Origin: Flaccisagitta enflata
Lineage: Eukaryota > Chaetognatha > Sagittoidea > Aphragmophora
NCBI GenBank assembly: GCA_965153355.1
Contig: OZ231127.1
Location: 13,578,001 to 13,642,000 of the forward strand
DNA length: 64,000 nt
Reading direction: 5' to 3'
Of this stretch, positions 1-10,324 are shown one piece after another. Within the stretch, counting starts at the first letter, position 1; each line of letters opens with the position of its first letter. The position numbers and the translations under genes are program-made. The notes beneath the pieces were generated by a model. The model was not told the origin of the DNA, made no database searches, and saw only the letters and a list, made by a program, of their open reading frames with translations.

Positions 1-1
<1 letters not shown>

Positions 2-69
<68 letters not shown>
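2..69. repeat. (GA)n microsatellite
   Basis: Uninterrupted GA run at the window edge; its true length beyond the edge is unknown. Confidence 0.97.
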
Positions 70-72
<3 letters not shown>

Positions 73-604
73 GAGCCTGACAGACAGCGACAAACAAAAT
101 AGTAAAAGACAGAAAAATGGAAAGACAACTGCTGTTTCTCGCTTAAATACAGAACGTGCCTCCGTTACAGCTTTAACACAGAACGTGCCTCCGTTACAGT
201 CTCTAACCAAAAAGGAAAGATGCGAAAGATTCTAGCTTGCATTATCATTTCATGTGAAAACGGCTTTTTTAAGTGACCTAATCCATCAAAAATATCCATA
301 AATAGATCCCGTCCCCCATCTCAAACACCAAATCCAATATTGAGCGACACTGAAACATTCAAAGGCCCATAAATTTTTTCAAGGCCATAAACAATGCGGT
401 ATTTTGCGGCACTTCCTCGTAGTTCACTCTTCTCAGCTGCGTTCTCGCATATCTGTAAGAGCCTGTCTGAAGGTCTGTTCATCTGTGTCTTTTGGTTATG
501 TAAATATTTAAATCATAAAATCCATGTTTCTTTCTTCAAAAGAGCAGCACCAATTTAATCCTTCATTCATTCTTTCCTTCCTTCCTCGCATCATTCATTC
601 ATAA
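70..604. other. Unassigned spacer
   Basis: No gene seen. A 22-bp phrase (ACAGAACGTGCCTCC...) is repeated twice about 30 bp apart near 150-200, and TTCA-rich DNA lies at 560-600. Confidence 0.5.
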
Positions 605-769
605 AAAAGGCTGGATAAATTGCTACCCTAGTGGGCAGGGGCAGTGAGGCCAAAAAACTCATGAACGCCGAAAAAATAAAGCGTGACCAACTGTTGGATA
701 GACGGACAAAGTGACGTACAGACAGACCAACAAAGAGGGGTATATAGTCGCGAGTACGCAACTAAAAAA
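605..769 (-). mobile_element. H1 element, reverse orientation, diverged
   Basis: Begins near a GGCTGGATA block and GTGGGCAGGGGCAGTGAGG, has a core of degenerate GACGGAC/GACAGAC units and ends in a decayed hairpin AGTCGCGAGTACGCAACT followed by A6. It has lost the internal partner of the terminal hairpin. Confidence 0.6.
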
Positions 770-823
770 CATTCATTGATGGAGGACGCGTCGTTGGCCT
801 AAATGCCATTTAAAATGGCCTTG
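770..823 (+). mobile_element. H1 fragment, d-type 3' end
   Basis: Contains GAGGACGCGTCGTTGGCC and a terminal TGGCCTTGTC block like the 3' ends of the d-type copies near 18.6 kb and 36.0 kb. The 5' half is absent. Confidence 0.4.
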
Positions 824-1154
824 TCTTTTTTTTCTTCGGTTTTACGCTCATTAAAGCTGCAGAGAGTCAGTTAACGAAAAAACCGTTTTCCGCGATGGAA
901 GTCTTTCTTGCAGAAGCCATTGAGCACTGAACATGGAACACTGAACAGCGAAGAGTAGCAAAGAACTTCACACAAAAAAGAAAGTCAATTGTTACATTCT
1001 TGGGGAAAAAAATCTTAAATCGTTTGTTCATATCACAGTAGGTAGATACTAGCTCCTATTTGCATTTCGCTGACAGTAAAGATTTACGGCGTTCTTGCCG
1101 AAGCAGCATTAGGCTTTGCATGTGTCTTCCATGATTCATTCATAAACACGCCAC
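824..1154. other. Unassigned spacer
   Basis: No gene, array or paired ends recognised. Confidence 0.4.
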
Positions 1155-1457
1155 TTTTTAAGTGCGTCCTCGCACTTCTATAAGAGGTCATGTCCGTTGG
1201 TCGGTTGGTCGGTCGGTTGACCGGTCACGCAAACATTTGAAATGCGCAAAACGGCTGATTCTGACGTATTTCTTCATTTCTATCACCTTTCATGCCTCAC
1301 CACATTCATATTCATTCATTCAATTATTCATTTATTCATTCATTCATTCATTCATTCATTCATTCATTCATATATTCATTCATTCAACAAACACATTCAT
1401 TCACAAAATCTTAATCAAGCGAGGCACACTTATTGGCCTTCACTTGGCCTTGTTTTT
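1155..1457 (+). mobile_element. H1 element, d-like subtype, with (TTCA)n core
   Basis: Opens with T5 and the hairpin AAGTGCG-TCCT-CGCACTT (1160-1177), then TATAAGAGG, a short (GGTC)n core, a (TTCA)n expansion (about 1302-1386) and a terminal GGCCTTGTT. The stem differs from the a, b and c subtypes but pairs perfectly. Confidence 0.7.
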
Positions 1458-1582
1458 ACTGCTCTAGGACAATTTTGCTGTAGTTAAGTTTGCATGTATC
1501 ATAAACCATTGATTCACCTCAGGCGCCACTGCTGTGCTTGCAGTGACGTAGTCAAGTCTGCAAGTATCTTACATTAGCCTAA

Positions 1583-1808
1583 GCGACTTTTAAGAGGGTA
1601 TGTCCCTGGGTCTGAATGTCTGTCTGTCCGTCACGCGAAAATTTTGAAGACGCAAAATCGACTGTAAAACGGATTTTTGACCATTACAGCTCCTGCCTGG
1701 CGTCAATACAGCTCCCGCCCACTAATGCACTGCCCCTGCCCACTCGCATTACTGCCCCTGCCCACCAGCAGCGACTACGGATTGGCCGTGTATTTGGCCA
1801 TGTTGAAT
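1583..1808 (+). mobile_element. H1 element inserted in the 85-bp satellite
   Basis: GTCTGTCTGTCCGTCAC core, repeated CCCCTGCCCAC blocks, an AGCGACTACGGATTGGCCGTG-like partner and a GGCCATGTTG end. Satellite units lie on both sides, so the element appears to interrupt the array. Confidence 0.55.
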
Positions 1809-1854
1809 TACATCAGGCTCCAATTTTGTCGCCACCGCTGAGACTGTTGTTACG

Positions 1855-2340
1855 TTAGGTTTGCACATATCTTAAATCATAGACTCATGTCAGGCGCCAC
1901 TTAGCTCGCCACTAGTGTGCCTATAGTGGCGTTTAGCTGTAGTAAAGTTTGCATGTATCATAAATCATTGATGTCAGGCGACGCTTAGCTCGCCACCACT
2001 GTGCCTGTGGTAGCGTTTGGCTGTAGTTGAGTTTGCGTATGTCTTAAATCATCCATTCATGTCAGGCGCCGCTTAGCCCGCCACTGCTGTGCCTGTAGTG
2101 GCTCCAGTCAAGTTTGCATATATCTTAAATCAATTCACGTCAGGTGCCGCTTAGCTCGCCATTGCTTCGCCTGTAGTAGTGCTTGACTGCAGTCAGGTTT
2201 GCATATATCTTAAATCATCTATTCACAGCTGGCGCCGCTTAACTCGCCACTGCTGCGCCTGTAGTGGTGCTTGACTGCAGTCAAATTTGCATACATCTTA
2301 AATCATCGATTCACGTCAGGCGCCGCTTAGCTCGCCACAT
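1855..2340. repeat. ~85-bp tandem satellite, about six units
   Basis: The phrase GTTTGCATATATCTTAAATC recurs at about 1859, 1946, 2031, 2112, 2197 and 2283, each followed by CAGGCGCCGCTTAGCTCGCCAC. One further diverged unit lies before the H1 insertion (about 1484-1580). Confidence 0.85.
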
Positions 2341-2506
2341 GACGTTCTCTCGCACCCAAAATCTGCATTCCTACTTTCACGCGTTGACACCTTCTTGTTC
2401 TCAATATATGCGCCTTGCCATGTTCTATAAAGAAAAAAAGCATGTTATTCTGAAACGCCTCCCTTTCCCCGCCAGAATTCTAACTCGCTTTATTTCGTTC
2501 TGTCTG

Positions 2507-2652
2507 TTTTTAGTCGCGGACACGCGACTCTAGAACTTGCCGTGTCGGTCGGTCGGAAAGTCGGTAGGTCACATTTTTGAATTCCGAGCGGTTTTCGCAC
2601 TACTGCTCCTGCCCAACCGTCCGCGACTGTATTGCCGTGTATCCGGCCTTGT
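2507..2652 (+). mobile_element. H1 element, subtype c
   Basis: T5 then AGTCGCGGAC-ACGCGACT at 2512, a (GGTC)n core, CTGCTCCTGCCCAACC and the distal partner GTCCGCGACT, then the GGCCTTGTT end. Box and distal partner are exact reverse complements. Confidence 0.85.
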
Positions 2653-2659
2653 TTTTTCT

Positions 2660-2730
2660 ATCTTCATATTTTTTCTACCTTTTTTTCTTTTCTCTACCTT
2701 TCTTTTTCTTTTTTTCTTTTTTTCTTTTTT

Positions 2731-2821
<91 letters not shown>

Positions 2822-2922
2822 CCCTTTCTCTACTTCACACTTTATTTCTATTTTTCTTCTCTCCACTTTTCGTTTCTATCTTTCTAACTTTCTTTCCTAC
2901 TTTCCCTCTTGCCTTCTCTCTG

Positions 2923-3005
<83 letters not shown>

Positions 3006-3240
3006 ATTTCTTTCTTTCTTTCTTACATTCTCATCTTTTTTTCCCATCTTTGTCTTTTCTTGTCCATTTTTCTCTTTCGTTTTCCACGACCTAGTTTTCA
3101 CAATTTTCCTTTTTTTCCAACGCTATTTTTTCCCCATTTCTCAAATTTTCTTTCTCTTTCACTAACGTTTGTGCCTCTTCCCTTCATCATTTTTTTTCTT
3201 TTCTTTTCTTTCTTTCCTGTAGCTGAACTAAGCTTCATCC
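2660..3240. repeat. Pyrimidine tract with two (TTTC)n arrays
   Basis: About 580 bp of almost pure T/C on the + strand, with clean TTTC runs near 2697-2822 and 2922-3025. All open frames across it (FFLS or KKER repeats) are low-complexity artefacts. Confidence 0.95.
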
Positions 3241-3365
3241 ATTTTCTTTTTTAATTAACGTCGTTGCCTCAGGTCCATTCTTCCCCTAGATCGCGCTTCT
3301 AGTCCTAGCTCCTGTGTCTCCTCCCATTCCTATTCTCATTTCTGTCGATCTTCGCCCACCCCTTC

Positions 3366-3412
3366 CTGCTCCTCCTCCTCCTCCTCCTCTTCCTCCTCCT
3401 TCTCTTCCTCCT
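3366..3412. repeat. (CCT)n microsatellite
   Basis: Imperfect CCT/CTT run. Confidence 0.85.
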
Positions 3413-3523
3413 TTTTCAATACGGTCGTGCCCTATGCTGCCCTACTTTTACTTAATCATTATTTCCGTTTAATGCTGTAGCAATAGAAAGAAAATAGGAG
3501 AGTAAGAGAATGAAAGTGGGTAA

Positions 3524-4094
<571 letters not shown>

Positions 4095-4184
<90 letters not shown>
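4095..4184. repeat. (CA)n microsatellite
   Basis: Perfect CA run. Confidence 0.97.
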
Positions 4185-4187
<3 letters not shown>

Positions 4188-4247
4188 GAGAGATGTGAAA
4201 TGTACCACAACTACACATACGCGTTTTCTCCCTCCTGTTGCCTTTTT

Positions 4248-4983
4248 GGGCAGCGGCCCCGAAGGGGACGAAGTCCTGTAGAACACAGGGGGAATCTGTC
4301 CGTCCGTCCGTATGTCCGTCCCCCCCAGCCCCATCCTCAGGGCTTTGTCTCCTTTGGGGCCCAAATCCGAGCAAAATGGCCCAAATCCAAGCAAAATGGC
4401 CCAAATCCAAGCAAAATGGGCTAATTCCTGGCAAAATGGCCCAAATCCAGGCAAAATTGGCCAAATCTGGCTTAAGAACCTGAATTTTGGCCCCTTAAAC
4501 TTAGATTCTGGCTTCTAAAACCCACATCCTAGTTTTAAAGACCCAGATCCTGATCTCTGGGACCCAAATTCTGACCTCCAAGACCTAGGTTCTGGCCTCA
4601 AAGACCTAAATCCTAGCCTCAAAGACCTAAATCCTGGCCTCAGAGACTCAGATTCTGGCCTCAGAGACCCAGATTCTGGCCTCAGAGACCCAGATCCTGG
4701 CCTGCTCTTCCCTCAATTTAACCTACAAATTAGAAAAGTTCAAGGGTACCATTGTCCATGAACTGCCTTTTGTCATTTCTCCATGGTATTCAATGAAAAT
4801 TTGAATAACAGGGCATCCTGGACAGAAGGCAGACGGACGGACGGACGGACGGACAGATTCCCCCTGTGTTCTACAGGACTTCGTCCCCTTCGGGGCCGCT
4901 GCCCTGCTCCCTTTCAACTAAATCACTTACTACTCAAGCAGGGCACGGGTACCGCTGACCACTTACTGCCTTTGGGCTGCTAT
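4248..4983 (+). mobile_element. H2 element, full copy
   Basis: Starts GGGCAGCGGCCCCGAAGGGG (CCCC-GAA-GGGG hairpin), left arm ACGAAGTCCTGTAGAACACA, then (GTCC)n. The interior has units AGCAAAATGGCCCAAATCC (about 4370-4460) and GACCCAGATTCTGGCCTCAGA (about 4560-4700). The right arm is the reverse complement of the left, followed by CCTTCGGGGCCGCTGCCCTG and a tail GCAGGGCACGGGTACCGCTG. I see no coding potential. Confidence 0.8.
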
Positions 4984-5145
4984 TTTTTTTTGCAACAATT
5001 TCATCCTCTTCCGCTTCCTTTACACTCTAGACCCCCAATATCATCTTTCATGTGCATGTAAAGCTCCATGTGTGTATCCTCAATATCGAAAAACTTTCAA
5101 GGTTTCATCCCAAAAGTGGAGACGTGGTATCCTCCAAGGAGAAGT

Positions 5146-5270
<125 letters not shown>

Positions 5271-5452
5271 GTGCTATCCTCCAAGGAGCTGTCGTGTCAC
5301 TCTTGTGTGTGTATTTCGTTTCTCGGCGAATTTTCAAGGAAATCCTCCCAAAATTGATCTCCCGCGAGAAACACGAGAAAACTTTTGGTTTCCGTTTTCG
5401 GTTTTCCTCCAAACTGTCAACCATCGAGTTTAGGTTAGTTTTTACTGCCTCT

Positions 5453-6218
5453 TTTTTAGTCGCGTGCTGCGCGACTCTATGAACCACTTTTCGGTCGGTT
5501 CGTTGGTCCGTCGGTCGGTCGGTCCGTCCATCCATCCGTCCATCACAAAACTGTTTAAAGGCGTTTTATACTAAATAAAGCCATTTTAAATGTTTTTGAA
5601 TGTTTTTTAGACATTCATAAACCTCTATAAGCCACTTTTTTGTTGGTCAGTTGGTCCGTTGGTCTGTCCATCTGTTGTCACAAACTTGTTTAAAGGGCGT
5701 TCCATCCAATTTAAAAACATTACAAATATCTATAAATGTTTTTTGTCATTCATACAATTTTTTAAGACTCTTTAAGTCACTTTCTGTCCATCACTCTCTT
5801 CCCTCCGTCTGTCCGTCCGTCCGTCCGTCCGTCCGTCAGTGGGTTATTCACGAAGTTGTTTTTAAGGTTTTCTGTGTTTTTTGAGTTTTTGAACATTTGA
5901 CAAGAATCTTTAACAAGTAAACAGCTAGTTCAAAGGTATTTTTAATATAAAAGTTTAAGTCTGTTCATCTGTCTGTCTGCCTGACTTTTCTGAAAGTGAC
6001 GACGCACGCGACTTAGGTCTGATGACCTTGTTTACTCTATAACCCGCATTGTCTGTGAAGCAGTCTGTCTGTTGGTATGTTGGTCCACAACTCCTAGGTT
6101 TTAAGGCGTTTTTTCTTTTTGCACCCCTGGTCAAATGCTTGGATAGTCTGTTTTCTTACTGCTTATTTTCAGTGCCCACCTGCATGCGACATGGTTAGCG
6201 GTATATTCGGCCTTTTTT
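5453..6218 (+). mobile_element. H1-related composite, enlarged
   Basis: Opens with T6-AGTCGCGTGCTGCGCGACT, then GGTC/GTCC units at about 5487-5535, 5640-5680 and 5790-5840, each followed by a CACAAAGTTGTTTAAAGGCGT-like phrase, so the interior appears internally triplicated. Ends GCATGCGACAT...CGGCCTTTT. It could also be several overlapping H1 copies. Confidence 0.55.
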
Positions 6219-6247
6219 TTGCACATTCAATTCATCTTATGTTAGAA

Positions 6248-6345
6248 CCAGGCCGGGTACACTGCCAGTGAGTAGATGTTGGCGCTTGGGCGGGGCAGCA
6301 GTGCGGGTTGGCAGGGGCTGTAATGTGGCTTGGTAGGGGCAAGCT
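6248..6345 (-). mobile_element. H1 5' fragment, reverse orientation
   Basis: AGGCCGGGTACACTGCC...GTGCGGGTTGGCAGGGGC resembles the start of reverse H1 copies. The rest is missing. Confidence 0.35.
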
Positions 6346-6446
6346 AATACAGATACTATTGACATGTTCTTGCCTTTCGATCTTGACGAATGTGAACGCG
6401 TGTTTTATCTTAGTGAGTGGAACCGTTTTTTTTTTTTTTTGCGAAG

Positions 6447-6661
6447 GTCATAACGGTCGAGATCAGACCGTCAGTCTGCGTGGCCTTCACATGAACCAGC
6501 AAATGATATCTATGACTCGAATTCTTATGGCCTTGACTACCGAATTGGGGATGGATTTAAGAACCAATAAAGACAAAATGAGTTCCATTATCTCCATCGA
6601 CACCATTCAGTTTCATCACCTCGGTGAATTGATGACAATGGCTGTAAAGAAGATTTTTTAG
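6447..6661 (+). CDS. Possible terminal exon, product unknown
   Basis: The frame is open from a plausible acceptor (T-run then GCGAAG, AG at 6445-6446) to a stop at 6659-6661. The ~70-residue product is not low-complexity: MNQQMISMTRILMALTTELG is followed by a Met/Ile/Asp-rich helix-like stretch. No family recognised. The stop codon TAG lies in the T-run/AG start of the following H1 element, so insertion of that element probably defines the present end; alternatively a GT near 6642 could be the donor of an internal exon. No other exon of the same gene was found. Chance ORF remains possible. Confidence 0.3.
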
Positions 6662-6846
6662 TCGCGTGCACGCGACTCTACAATCCGCTACGTCAGTCGG
6701 TCGGTCGGTAGGTTGGTCGGTTGGTTGGTAACACTTTGCTTTTTCGGCGATTTCGGCTCTGCATCACCGCTCCTGCCAAAATGTTTTTTATCGCCACCCC
6801 TGCCTATCCGCACGCGACTTCGATAGCCATGTATACGGCCTTGTTA
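6654..6846 (+). mobile_element. H1 element, subtype a
   Basis: Palindrome AGTCGCGTGCACGCGACT at 6660-6677, (GGTC)n core, CTCCTGCC and CCCCTGCC blocks, distal partner GCACGCGACT at 6810-6819, GGCCTTGTT end. A textbook a-type copy. Confidence 0.9.
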
Positions 6847-6875
6847 TGGTTAAGGGAGGAGTTGGTTGGACTTAT

Positions 6876-7318
6876 GAAATGATCAAAGAATATTGGGGGT
6901 GTTTAGAAAGAGTCCATGTTAGATGTTGTCAAATGATCCGAGGAGTTTGGTTGCCTTTCTACCAGTAGAATGATCAAAGAATATTGGGGGTGTTTAGAAA
7001 GAGTCCATGTTAGATGTTGTCAAATGATCCGTGGAGTTTGGTTGCCTTTCTACCAGTAGAATGATCAAATAATATCGTGGATGTTAAGAAAGTGTCCATG
7101 TTAGATGTTGTCAAATGATCCGTGGAGTTTGGTTGCCTTTCTACAAGTAGAATGATCAAAGGACGTTGCGGATGTTAAGAAAGTGTCCATATTAGATGTT
7201 GTCAAATGATCCGTGGAGTTTGGTTGCCTTTCTACCAGTAGAATGATCAAAGAATAAAGTGGATATTAAGAAAGTGTCCATGTTAGATGTTGTCAAATGA
7301 TCCGTAAAGTTTGGTTGA
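6876..7318. repeat. 91-bp tandem satellite, five units
   Basis: AATGATCAAAGAATATTGGG recurs with a spacing of 91 bp (6876, 6967, 7058, 7149, 7240). Units are close to identical apart from point changes. Confidence 0.92.
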
Positions 7319-7423
7319 AGCGCGGAGAGATCTTCTCGTCACGAAAGCCTCGTCCCATGTGATTGAAGATTCCCCTGAGGGAAGCTGCCAGTTTGGGATA
7401 TACATAAATGAACGCGCACGTTC

Positions 7424-7562
7424 ATGCGCTGGTGTGCCTGTGTGAGTGCGTTTGCATGAGTGTGCCTGTGTGAGTGCACTTCCATGAGTGTGCCTGTGTG
7501 AGTGCGCTTCCATTAGTTTGCCTGTGTGAGTGCGCTTGCATGAGTGTGCGTGTAAGTGCTTC
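7424..7562. repeat. ~30-bp GTGTGAGTGCG minisatellite
   Basis: Degenerate units TGTGCCTGTGTGAGTGCGCT; the His/Thr-rich minus-strand frames across it come from the repeat. Confidence 0.8.
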
Positions 7563-7640
7563 ATACATGCAACCACTTTCGTTGTTTGCGCGTGCGTGGC
7601 TAGCGAGTACGGCCATTCACACGTTAGTGCCTACAGCTTA

Positions 7641-7844
7641 CAGTGGAACCCCGCTTCCTTGACAACGCCGTTAACGGTTACCCGCCCTTAATGGACAACT
7701 AGCTGTGGTCCCAAATTTTTTGGCCTTTTGTAATGCTAAATTGCCCCTAGATAACGGGCACGCCTTTAGCGGTGAATCGGCAATATCGGTCAAATATTTT
7801 GAGCCAAAATGAGACTAAACTCTTTGTTAGCGGTGAACCAACTG
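7641..7844. mobile_element. pogo/Tigger-like MITE, 204 bp
   Basis: Left end TA|CAGTGGAACCCCGCTTCCTT; reverse complement of the right end TA|CAGTTGGTTCACCGCTAAC. TA on both sides (7639-7640, 7845-7846). The CAGTNGAACC-type end and TA target are typical of the pogo/Tigger group; too short for a transposase. Confidence 0.6.
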
Positions 7845-7945
7845 TAGCCCACCCAGGTCGACCACTAATCCCCAATCCCCACTTTGACTGGAGCAACCCG
7901 AAACAGTTTTGACGAAACACGAGTGGCGGAGAGATACACAGGGGA

Positions 7946-7948
<3 letters not shown>

Positions 7949-7987
<39 letters not shown>
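7949..7987. repeat. (GA)n microsatellite
   Basis: Perfect GA run. Confidence 0.95.
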
Positions 7988-7990
<3 letters not shown>

Positions 7991-8299
7991 CCCCGTCCAG
8001 ATCGTCCTTTTGCTTGCCAATGAATACCTGTTCTCTCTCACGAACGGGGCACTTGTCAGCAATTAAATCATACCATACCATACCATAGCGTGGGAGAGGC
8101 ATCTTTTCGTTGAATATAGTGTGACTAATCAAAGAATTCATTGGATTTTACACACTAATTTTTTGTCGAGTCTCACTTTCTTCTATAATAAGCCGTCTTT
8201 TTTCTCTCTTGCTAATTTGAAACAGCGCGTCACAATAATAGAGCTTCCACTTAAGAGAGTTAATTAAGCGTTCATGTTTTCATTCCTGGTTCTGTCTTT

Positions 8300-8570
8300 T
8301 AGTCTTTTTGTCAGTTTATATGTGTGTCAGGGTCTTTCTGTTAGACTGACTTTCCGTCAGTCTGTCTTTCTCTCAGTCTGTCTTTCTGTCAGTCTGTCAG
8401 TCTGTCTTTCTGCCAGTCAGTCTTTCTGCGAGTCTGTCTTTCTGCCAGTCTGTCTTTCTGCCAGTCTGTCTTTCTGCTAGTCTGTCTTTCTGTCAGTCTG
8501 TCTTTCTATCAGTTTGTCTTTTTTGTTAGTTTGTATTTTGTCAGGCTGTCTTTCTGTCAGTTTTTCTTTA
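8300..8570. repeat. ~16-bp CAGTCTGTCTTTCTGY minisatellite
   Basis: Degenerate tandem of GTCAGTCTGTCTTTCT units; no gene. Confidence 0.85.
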
Positions 8571-8708
8571 TGACACGCATATGAGGTCTCGATCTATTGA
8601 TTCACCTGCTCCTGCCATTAAGTTAATTTTTTCAGAATCGAAACTTGTTGCCCACACGCTTCCATTGCTTCTCACAGTTTAATCTCAACTTCAGAGGCAT
8701 TGCAAATC

Positions 8709-8884
8709 AACGCCGGATACACGGCTAGCCCAGTCGCATGCGGGTGGGCAGGGGCTGTATTTGAGGTGACTTGATCGTTTGGGCAGGAGGAGTGAGGCCA
8801 AAGACCGCAAAAAAACAAAAAAAGAAAAGTGTGACGGACTGATCAACAAAGCGGGGTGAAGTCGTGTAGCATGCAACTAAAAAT
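8709..8884 (-). mobile_element. H1 element, subtype a, reverse
   Basis: CGCCGGATACACGGCTAGCCC, box AGTCGCATGCGGGTGGGCAG, core reduced to GACGGACTGATC, end GTCGTGTAGCATGCAACTA5. The hairpin has partly decayed. Confidence 0.75.
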
Positions 8885-9006
8885 TCGTGAGCTTCAGTCT
8901 TTTTTTTCGCAACTTGAAAATGTCACAGACAATTCTTTTTCCCACCTCTCTTCCCTCGAAGCACATTTAAAAAAATCAGTGTTTTTTCATCACCCACTAT
9001 CATGCA

Positions 9007-9213
9007 ATTTTTAGTCGCGTGCCTGCGACTCTACAACCCGCTATGTCGGTCGGTCGGTTGGTCCGTCCGTCGGTCCGTCCGTCTCCGTTAACTTTTTCGG
9101 CGCTACGGGCGGTTTTTGCATTACTGCTCCTGCCCAAATGCTTGGGTAAGCCTTTATCATCACTGCCCCTGCCCACCCGCACGCGACTTCGGCTCGTGTA
9201 TACGGCCTTGTTA
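9007..9213 (+). mobile_element. H1 element, subtype a
   Basis: T5-AGTCGCGTGCCTGCGACT, core of GGTC/GTCC units, distal GCACGCGACT, ends GTATACGGCCTTGTT. Confidence 0.88.
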
Positions 9214-9237
9214 CTTCCTGTACAGATGTGATAAGTA

Positions 9238-9652
9238 CAGTCGAACCTCGCTATAGCGCACTTACTAATAAGGCATGGCCGCCTTTAAAGCAAAACATTT
9301 TCAGTTCCATAAGAATTTTTTTAGTTTTTTCTCCATTGGCAAAACGCCACTATAAAGCATGTATTTGGTCAGCCCCGTGGTAGATGCTGAAATGAAGCTT
9401 AACTTTAGTAATTTAGTGTGCCAAATACTTATTTGTATGTGATATTGCACACCACTATGCATACTTTTTATCAAATATCTAAATTTCTTCTAAATTTCTT
9501 CTTATTCATTGAAATATCAAGTAAATTAGGAAATAGTGAGTGCTATGGTGAAAACTATCAGCTAGCAAAATAGTGTTTCATGATAACGGTGCCCCGCGAT
9601 AAAGGCCAAAATTGAAGGGTCCCCATGGGGCCGTTATCAAGGAGCAGGGCTG
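9238..9652. mobile_element. pogo/Tigger-like MITE, 415 bp
   Basis: TA|CAGTCGAACCTCGCTATAGC at the left; reverse complement of the right end TA|CAGCCCTGCTCCTTGATAAC. TA target on both sides (9236-9237, 9653-9654). Starts 25 bp after the H1 copy. No open frame of note. Confidence 0.55.
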
Positions 9653-10014
9653 TACTTAAGCAATGAGCATGTGCGCTTGTGTGTGAGTGCTTGCGTGTGT
9701 GGCCGTTTGCGTGTTTGTGCCTCTGTGTGCATGTGTGCATGTTTCTGAATGCTTACCTTTGCATATATGCGATTGAGTGTAAGTGCATATGTGATCGTTT
9801 GCGTGTACGTCTACGTGTACATCTGCTTGTTATTGTTGTTTCTGCGAGCACGCGCCTTTTTGATCATAACGAGAATCTTCATCATTTTTGAGTGTCTTCA
9901 ATAAACAAGACACGTGTACAATTCGTCTATTCTGAGACTAGGGCACGTATTGCTCCGAAATACGCTGAGTAAGTCTCTAAGTACACCATTTGTCAAGCAA
10001 ACAATGACACTCGA
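9653..10014. other. GT-rich spacer
   Basis: About 9668-9830 is a degenerate TGTGTGCNTGTG stretch; the rest is unassigned. Confidence 0.5.
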
Positions 10015-10019
10015 CAACA

Positions 10020-10055
<36 letters not shown>
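10015..10055. repeat. (GAC)n microsatellite
   Basis: Thirteen or so GAC units. Confidence 0.93.
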
Positions 10056-10056
<1 letters not shown>

Positions 10057-10324
10057 AGATGACTACCACGACAACGTGCTTTGAAAATATGATCAGAGCT
10101 GGTTGCCATTCCCTTTGCGAAGATCACCACATAAATTGACATTCAAGTCAGCCTGGGTGTGATGTCACCCCAACGATTTGTAGACGTTAGAGATATACAT
10201 ATTTTGGGTATGAAAGGGGGTCGACACCTTTAAAGTGTTTATATTGCGTATAATAAACCTTTCTTATATCTAATCTTTACAGGGTGTTCAGTGACAGAGT
10301 GGACAACCGTCAACTTACCTGCTC
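10056..10324. other. Unassigned spacer
   Basis: No coding, array or inverted-repeat signal recognised before the minisatellite. Confidence 0.4.

Noticed and set aside
2577-3254. 225-codon Phe/Leu/Ser-rich open frame
   Set aside because: Produced by the (TTTC)n and pyrimidine tract; parallel frames on both strands are equally open.
7283-7576. 97-codon His/Thr-rich minus frame
   Set aside because: Most of it is the GTGTGAGTGCG minisatellite read backwards; the remaining 40 codons have no splice context.
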